This document shows positions 5,802 through 9,352 of a DNA stretch of 9,352 bases, piece by piece (the first letter of the stretch is position 1; each line of letters opens with the position of its first letter). The DNA lies in contig MGXV01000027.1 of NCBI GenBank assembly GCA_001801485.1, forward strand, positions 1,695-11,046, read 5' to 3'. The notes beneath the pieces are model-generated. The model was not told where the DNA came from, ran no database searches, and saw only the letters and a list, made by a program, of their open reading frames with translations. The position numbers and the translations under genes are program-made. This stretch comes from Gammaproteobacteria bacterium RIFCSPHIGHO2_12_FULL_37_14 (GTDB taxonomy: Bacteria > Pseudomonadota > Gammaproteobacteria > DSM-16500).

Positions 5802-6324
5802 CTAGTAAATGCTCCTTGGAATAGATTGCGTGGAAGAATCTCTAGAACTATCCGGATTTCTTTTAATTTCCATTAAATATGCTAAACCATCAGGCGTTAT
5901 GATCTTTTTATTAAATACAAAACCTGATTTTTCATAGCAACGGATAGCACGGGAATTTTTTGGATCAACATCAGTAATTATCTTTTTAATATTGGGATTC
6001 AGAAAAAGATAATCAATGAATGCGCGTATCATCTTTGTTCCAATTCCTCGGTTAATAAAATTTTTCTCTCCAATAAATTGATCAATTCCTACTGTTCTTT
6101 ATACCTCATCTGGCCACCATCCATTGCCAACTTTATTGGCATGGTAGTATTGAATAAATCCTATTGGGTTATTGTTTAAATAAGCTATAAATGGAACCAC
6201 GATTGTGTCGCCAATCCTTGTTCTATATTTTGATTTAATTTTTTCATCGGTTAATTGATCATTCCACCATTCTTTCACATGAAGTTCATTCAACCATTTC
6301 CTCAAGTGGTTTAAATGTAAATTT
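5802..6324 (-). pseudogene. AAC(6')-like aminoglycoside/GNAT N-acetyltransferase, broken
   Basis: A relative of the AAC(6') aminoglycoside 6'-N-acetyltransferases, which transfer acetyl from acetyl-CoA. In order it shows WLNELHVKEWW, NNPIGFIQYYHANKVG, NGWWPDEV, then an in-frame TAA at 6099-6101, then RTVGIDQFIGEKN, FINRGIGTKMIRAF, and TDVDPKNSRAIRCYEKSGF. The two halves are in the same frame and together make the expected domain, so the TAA is a nonsense change (CAA or GAA to TAA would do). The N-terminus is also damaged. Family members start with a segment like FTFKPLEE followed by some ten more residues before WL; here KFTFKPLEE is present at 6298-6324 but in the other frame, joined directly to RKWLNE. 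This points to a small frame-shifting deletion. The C-terminal tail after YLMEIKRN may also be read-through. It is last in the SRPBCC-MarR-GNAT operon. Loss of function is likely unless the stop is read through. Confidence 0.8.
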
Positions 6325-6852
6325 TTGTGAGAGATATTTGTGGTACCGCAATTCGTTTAACGTGATGTCATTATTATACTGTTCTAATTTCGAGTGACCA
6401 TCTTCAGTAAATCCTATCGATTCATAGAATTTTCTCGCTTGCTCATTTTCTTTTAAGACCCAAACAATGACTTCGCTGAATCCCGTTTTCTCTAATTCTG
6501 ATAGAGCAGCCATGCATAATTTCTTGCCTAACCCCTGATACCAAACATTAGGGTGCAAATAAATGGCGCTGATTTCACCGCATTGCTTGGGATCAGTATC
6601 TTTATCACGAGAAGGGCAAAGACTTGCGAAACCAACAATGTTCTTATCTTGTTCTAGTATCAGTACTTTCACATTATTAATTAAAAGATCACGCCATTTC
6701 TGTTCGCGTTCTTTTGCTGATAAAGTGTCAAGTACATGATCAGGAATATGGCCACGATATATCTTTTGCCATGAAACTACATGACAGACTGCGATTTGCT
6801 CAGCATCAGATATTGTGGCAAACCGTATCTTGATATTAGGGGAGCTATTCAT
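6286..6852 (-). CDS. GNAT-family N-acetyltransferase
   Basis: A 188-residue acetyltransferase of the GNAT superfamily, using acetyl-CoA; the substrate is unknown. Seen: an N-terminal IRFATISDAEQIAVCHVVSW segment typical of the family; strand NIVGFASL (71-78); motif A EISAIYLHPNVWYQGLGKKL (93-112), with the QGLGK acetyl-CoA pyrophosphate turn; and motif B VIVWVLKENEQARKFYESIGF (128-148). The natural end is probably near LRYHKYLS (residue 175). The last 13 residues (QKFTFKPLEEMVE) look like the N-terminus of the following AAC(6')-like gene read in frame, so the protein carries a foreign tail created by decay of its neighbour. The start ATG overlaps the stop of the MarR gene by 8 bp (ATGAATAG), indicating translational coupling. 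It is the third gene of the operon and is probably under control of the MarR protein. Confidence 0.85.
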   Translation of the reverse strand: MNSSPNIKIRFATISDAEQIAVCHVVSWQKIYRGHIPDHVLDTLSAKEREQKWRDLLINNVKVLILEQDKNIVGFASLCPSRDKDTDPKQCGEISAIYLHPNVWYQGLGKKLCMAALSELEKTGFSEVIVWVLKENEQARKFYESIGFTEDGHSKLEQYNNDITLNELRYHKYLSQKFTFKPLEEMVE

Positions 6853-7300
6853 TTTTTGAGGTGATATCGTTTAATAAGTTAATAAGTTGTTTCTGATCTT
6901 TTTTGCCAACAACGCCAAAAAATTTTTCGTCTATTTTTTCAACGATGGGTACTAATTTAGAAGCAAGCGACTTTCCTTTTGCAGTGAGATGAACAGATTT
7001 CGCACGCATATCTTTTTCATGCTCTTCACGCTTAATCAAGCCTAAACTGACTAATTTCTTTAGCGATTTTGATACGGTCATTTTATCGAGTTTTGATTGG
7101 CGAACAATTAAAATTTGAGTTGGTTCTTGTTTGATTCCTTCAAACCATAAAACAATGGCCAAGATAACAAATTGGGCGTGTGAAATTTTATAAGGATCAA
7201 GTGCTTTTTTAATGAGACGTTGCCAGGTAATGGTTGTTTGCCAAAGCAAAAAACCAGGACTATCTTCAGGTTTTTCAAAGCCAAATGCTTTATCCGGCAT
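6845..7300 (-). CDS. MarR-family transcriptional regulator
   Basis: A 151-residue winged-helix regulator; MarR proteins act as dimers that bind palindromic operators and release DNA on ligand binding. Seen: the helical N-terminal dimerisation part (about 15-55, SHAQFVILAIVLWFEG); the recognition region QSKLDKMTVSKSLKKLVSLGLIKR (68-91); and the wing with EKDMRAKSVHLTAKG (95-109), where the D-x-R and LTxxG pattern is diagnostic. The helix-turn-helix reads KLDKMTVSKSL. The ATG at 7300 has GAGG 7 nt upstream and is preferred to an in-frame TTG at 7315. It overlaps the end of the SRPBCC gene by 11 bp and the next GNAT gene by 8 bp, so the three are one translationally coupled unit. A nested palindrome over the operon promoter (7731-7765) is its probable target, giving negative autoregulation (inferred). 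Confidence 0.9.
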   Translation of the reverse strand: MPDKAFGFEKPEDSPGFLLWQTTITWQRLIKKALDPYKISHAQFVILAIVLWFEGIKQEPTQILIVRQSKLDKMTVSKSLKKLVSLGLIKREEHEKDMRAKSVHLTAKGKSLASKLVPIVEKIDEKFFGVVGKKDQKQLINLLNDITSKNE

Positions 7301-7718
7301 TTTTCGACCTCGCAAACTCCACTAATGTATCCATTTGTTTTGGTACAGAGTTGGCTACATTTTTGGCGACTATTTGCCACCATATAAACCCTAGTATTCC
7401 TGTTACCGATATTCTGCTTTTAATAAGCAAGCCATTGTTTGTTTCTTCTAATTCATGATCATCATACATGGTTGCACCAAAAAATTTACAATAATCAGTA
7501 AATTTTTGATTAGGAATGACTTCAGATAAAGTAATCTCAACTTTTGGACCGTCAATGGGTTTTAAAATAAAACGGCTTCCTTTCGTAAAAGGCGCTTCCA
7601 TTTTGCAGTATTCCAACTCTTTGTCCCATTTAGGCCAATTATTCACATCTGCCCAAAATTGCCAGATGTCTTCTTTTTTAACTCCCGGATAAGTTTTGCT
7701 ATATTCTTCGACCCACAT
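7290..7718 (-). CDS. SRPBCC / polyketide cyclase-like protein
   Basis: A 142-residue protein of the SRPBCC (START-like, Bet v1-like) superfamily, whose members enclose a hydrophobic ligand pocket in a helix-grip fold. Seen: MWVEEYSKTYPGVKKEDIWQFWADVNNWPKWDKELEY, where ADVNNWPKWD is the hallmark of the family (an Asp-x-x-x-Trp-x-x-Trp helix after the first strand); then PFTKGSRFILKP, VEITLSEVIPNQKFT, and a long C-terminal helix (about 118-138, NSVPKQMDTLVEFARS). The ATG at 7718 has GAGG 7 nt upstream; the ATG at 7724 sits only 1 nt after it and is unlikely. It is the first gene of the operon with the MarR regulator (11-bp overlap). A small-molecule-binding protein paired with a MarR repressor suggests the operon answers to a small molecule. 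The ligand is unknown. Confidence 0.85.
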   Translation of the reverse strand: MWVEEYSKTYPGVKKEDIWQFWADVNNWPKWDKELEYCKMEAPFTKGSRFILKPIDGPKVEITLSEVIPNQKFTDYCKFFGATMYDDHELEETNNGLLIKSRISVTGILGFIWWQIVAKNVANSVPKQMDTLVEFARSKNAG

Positions 7719-7730
7719 AGTCATACCTCT

Positions 7731-7765
7731 TTAGTAAATAGGTATATTGTATACGAGTTTACTAA
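7731..7765. promoter_or_regulatory. 35-bp nested palindrome, probable MarR operator
   Basis: The outer arms ttagtaaa (7731-7738) and tttactaa (7758-7765) match perfectly, as do the inner arms gtata (7742-7746) and tatac (7750-7754). Both pairs share one centre at 7748. It covers the spacer, the -10 box and the likely start point of the operon promoter, so a bound dimer would block RNA polymerase. It is the natural target for the MarR protein encoded in the same operon (inferred). Confidence 0.75.
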
Positions 7766-7773
7766 TTTATCAA
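7746..7773 (-). promoter_or_regulatory. Sigma-70 promoter of the SRPBCC-MarR-GNAT operon
   Basis: Minus-strand TTGATA (7768-7773, 5/6 to consensus) is 16 bp from TACAAT (7746-7751, 5/6), with the ribosome site GAGG and the start at 7718 just downstream. The leader is very short. Confidence 0.7.
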
Positions 7774-7781
7774 GCATACTA

Positions 7782-8393
7782 TTATTTCATTGATAAAGCG
7801 TATATTCCAAAAGCTAAAATAATCATTCCAGAAAATCTATTAATTCTTCGCAAACTAGCAGGGTTTAAACGATGATGTAAAATAAATGCCACGCCACTAC
7901 TCAGTAATAGCCACCAAATGGCTGAACCAAGCGTAATGCCTAAAACGAGAGTAATCGCATGAACATAGTCTGCATGCGTTGTACCTAAGCCTAGCCCTAC
8001 AAATACTGCAACAAAAGATAAGATAGTAGCTGGATTAGTTAATGTTAGTAAAAAGGTAGTGAAAAGTGCATGCCAGGGAGACCGGTCAGAATTGCCTGCT
8101 GATTTTGCTTGTGGGGGCGTTAAAAATAGTCTTATTCCTAAATAAAGTAAAAATAAGCCACCTATTAAGCGAATCCAAAATTGATGATCTATTAAAAGAG
8201 AAGATAGGGCAGTTAAGCCAAAACCAGCGATTAAGCCATAGGTACCATCTGCAAAAGCCGCACCTAATCCAGTCATCAAACCAATTTTGAACCCATCGTG
8301 AAGAGAACGTTGAATACAAAGCACACCAATGGGACCAACGGGCGCTGCTATCGCAAATCCAATGATTAAACCTTTAAGGAATAGAGTGAGCAT
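7782..8393 (-). CDS. LysE/RhtB-family amino-acid exporter
   Basis: A 203-residue inner-membrane transporter of the LysE/RhtB family, which exports amino acids or related metabolites using the proton gradient. It has about six membrane spans. Seen: the N-terminal signature GFAIAAPVGPIGVLCIQRSL (12-31), followed by GFKIGLMTGLGAAFADGTYG (34-53), both hallmarks; LFLLYLGIRLFLTPPQ (80-95); FLLTLTNPATILSFVAVF (114-131), with the conserved NP; and ending IILAFGIYAL. Length is normal for the family. The substrate cannot be told. The ATG at 8393 has no strong ribosome site. Its stop is 9 bp before the upstream end of the -35 box of the next operon, so read-through into that operon is possible since no terminator is visible. 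Confidence 0.9.
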   Translation of the reverse strand: MLTLFLKGLIIGFAIAAPVGPIGVLCIQRSLHDGFKIGLMTGLGAAFADGTYGLIAGFGLTALSSLLIDHQFWIRLIGGLFLLYLGIRLFLTPPQAKSAGNSDRSPWHALFTTFLLTLTNPATILSFVAVFVGLGLGTTHADYVHAITLVLGITLGSAIWWLLLSSGVAFILHHRLNPASLRRINRFSGMIILAFGIYALSMK

Positions 8394-8738
8394 AAGTTAT
8401 CAAGAATCACTCCAATTTTGGGCAGTAAAGACGAGATAGTATAACCTATTGGAACCTTACTAAATAAGGATATTACGCTTGAATTTTAATGGTAAAAATA
8501 TTAAATAATCAATAAATTGCATAGGCAAGTTATATTATATTGGGCTGTGTTTTAATAATTCATTAGAATAAAACTTTACTTTTCTTCAAATGATAGGGTA
8601 ATATATGCACAGGCTCACAAGGGGCGCCTTTACCCACAAAAGATGAAATCACCCTACGGTTAATCCTAAAAAATACTATTCATTAACCTTTTGTTTGCAG
8701 GACTAGTGGGTGTCTGGCGTAAAAACAGAGGTATTGTA
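8394..8738. other. Divergent intergenic region, no gene seen
   Basis: This is the stretch between the exporter (minus) and the 168-residue protein (plus). It must hold both promoters, but no convincing pair of boxes stands out. A loose nested inverted repeat is present: gggtaa 8596-8601 with ttaccc 8630-8635, and aggc 8611-8614 with gcct 8626-8629 inside. No small gene with a ribosome site was recognised. Confidence 0.5.
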
Positions 8739-9245
8739 ATGAATAAGTTACGTAAGCCCTTCAATCTTGTTGAAGCAAAAGTCCGAACGTCTATTTTATT
8801 AAAAGCCTTTCATAGTATTGATGCACAAAAAGCAGCAAAACGTTTTAAACATTTACCTGAATTTGCAAATTTATCTATTGAAGATATTTTGCAAAAAGAT
8901 ATTAAACGTAAACATGCGCTTGCGGTCATTGCTATTGAAAATGGCTTTAAGTCTTGGACTGACCTCAAAATGCAAATCCATTTTATTGTAGGGGGTTATC
9001 TCAATTTATGGTTTGCAAACTACACGCAGGCAAAATCTCATCTCAAATCTGCTGGTGGGTATTTATTGCCATACAAAAATCAGTTTTTTATTTGTAATGC
9101 AAATTACATCAGACAAATTGGCTTTGACCCTGATGACCCTGATTGGAAATTAATTGGATTTGATTGGGTTAAACCAGATGATAAAAAAGCATGGCAACGG
9201 TTATATAAAAAGTGGTCTTCTACAAAAGGAGGCCGCCATGAGTAA
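8739..9245 (+). CDS. Conserved-looking soluble protein of unknown function
   Basis: A 168-residue protein with no signal peptide or membrane span. Its N-terminal half (about 28-80) carries AAKRFKHLPEF, then a segment KRKHALAVIAIENGF SWTDLK. This recalls the D-A-Q-x-V-I-A-x-E-x-G-F-x-S-W-x-x-L-K motif often found at the start of bacterial ankyrin-type and related proteins; the similarity is from memory and its role is unclear. The second half is rich in aromatic residues with an acidic patch (IRQIGFDPDDPDWKLIGFDWVKPDDKK, 124-150). The ATG at 8739 has GAGG 7 nt upstream and is preferred over an in-frame TTG at 8691. Its stop overlaps the start of the carotenoid oxygenase gene by 8 bp, so the two are translationally coupled and may work together. 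Confidence 0.7.
   Translation: MNKLRKPFNLVEAKVRTSILLKAFHSIDAQKAAKRFKHLPEFANLSIEDILQKDIKRKHALAVIAIENGFKSWTDLKMQIHFIVGGYLNLWFANYTQAKSHLKSAGGYLLPYKNQFFICNANYIRQIGFDPDDPDWKLIGFDWVKPDDKKAWQRLYKKWSSTKGGRHE
9225..9237 (+). promoter_or_regulatory. Strong Shine-Dalgarno inside the upstream gene
   Basis: aaaggagg lies 5 nt before the ATG at 9238, within the last codons of the 168-residue gene. It fixes the oxygenase start and lets it be translated efficiently after the upstream gene. Confidence 0.85.
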
Positions 9246-9352
9246 GCCCTTGCCAAATAATATTTTCTTAAGAGGAATCTGGGAGCCACTTCCTTTTGAA
9301 TGCGATATTAATGATCCCATTGTAATAGGTGAAATACCTAAAGAATTGAACG
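9238..9352 (+). CDS. Carotenoid cleavage oxygenase, N-terminal part (partial at window edge)
   Basis: Only the first 38 codons are inside the window. They read MSKPLPNNIFLRGIWEPL, then PFECDINDPIVIGEIPKELN. This matches the opening of the RPE65/carotenoid oxygenase family, where a segment of the form N-x-x-L-x-G-x-x-x-P-x-x-x-E precedes V-x-G-x-I-P-x-E-L-N-G and the RNGPNP motif. The family uses iron bound by four histidines to cleave carotenoids, apocarotenoids or stilbenes; those histidines are downstream and not visible. The start is certain: a strong ribosome site lies 5 nt upstream. It follows, with an 8-bp overlap, a small protein of unknown function that may be its partner. Confidence 0.8.
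   Translation, partial: MSKPLPNNIFLRGIWEPLPFECDINDPIVIGEIPKELN

Noticed and set aside
7108..7458. Frames of 91 and 74 codons over the MarR/SRPBCC genes
   Set aside because: They are shadows of two genes with clear family motifs and ribosome sites.
8066..8319. Frames of 74 and 77 codons over the LysE-type gene
   Set aside because: They are shadows of a recognisable exporter; the translations show no domain.
8596..8635. gggtaa...ttaccc with inner aggc/gcct as a possible riboswitch or operator
   Set aside because: The arms are short, widely spaced and bulged, with no known consensus.
9104..9289. 61-codon minus-strand frame across the 3' end of the 168-residue gene
   Set aside because: It overlaps two plus-strand genes supported by ribosome sites and a family match.
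1..9352. CRISPR array, tRNA or rRNA genes
   Set aside because: No regularly spaced direct repeats and no tRNA-like cloverleaf or rRNA-like sequence were seen on either strand.

Overview
The window is AT-rich and dense with short, mostly minus-strand genes. The recognisable genes (an AAC(6')-like acetyltransferase, a LysE/RhtB exporter, a MarR regulator, a secreted serine beta-lactamase-like hydrolase and the start of a carotenoid oxygenase) fit a low-GC gammaproteobacterium of the Legionella/Coxiella type. That assignment is an inference from composition and gene content only. Decayed mobile DNA and broken paralogues mark this as an accessory, rearranging region.

Layout. 2-427 (+): C-terminal part of a DDE transposase that enters from outside the window. 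431-596: a GC-richer, gene-free segment full of short inverted repeats, which looks like a folded RNA or part of one. 632-2637 (-): four closely spaced genes for exported or membrane proteins (a secreted protein, a small lipoprotein, a four-helix membrane protein and a thioredoxin-fold protein lacking CXXC). No specific function can be given to any of them. 2683-3073: a miniature mobile element with arms of about 110 bp, including a perfect 33-bp inverted repeat, and the first 12 codons of a serine recombinase in its core. 3185-4372 (+): a secreted beta-lactamase-like hydrolase. 4411-4551: a dispersed palindromic repeat abutting a fragment of an AAC(6')-like acetyltransferase. 4672-5529 (-): an alpha/beta hydrolase with its own terminator.

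5802-7718 (-) is an operon read in the order SRPBCC protein, MarR regulator, GNAT acetyltransferase, AAC(6')-like acetyltransferase. The last gene is broken by an in-frame TAA, and its N-terminus is now fused in frame to the tail of the GNAT gene. Upstream of the operon lies a 35-bp nested palindrome exactly over a good sigma-70 promoter, a likely MarR autoregulatory operator. 7782-8393 (-): a LysE-family exporter. 8739-9352 (+): an unrecognised 168-residue protein whose stop overlaps the start of a carotenoid cleavage oxygenase that runs off the window.

The most notable points are the Tn3-like miniature element, the operator/promoter architecture, the duplicated and decaying AAC(6')-like genes on both sides of the hydrolase, and the folded RNA-like segment after the transposase. 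No complete new defence or biosynthetic system is evident.
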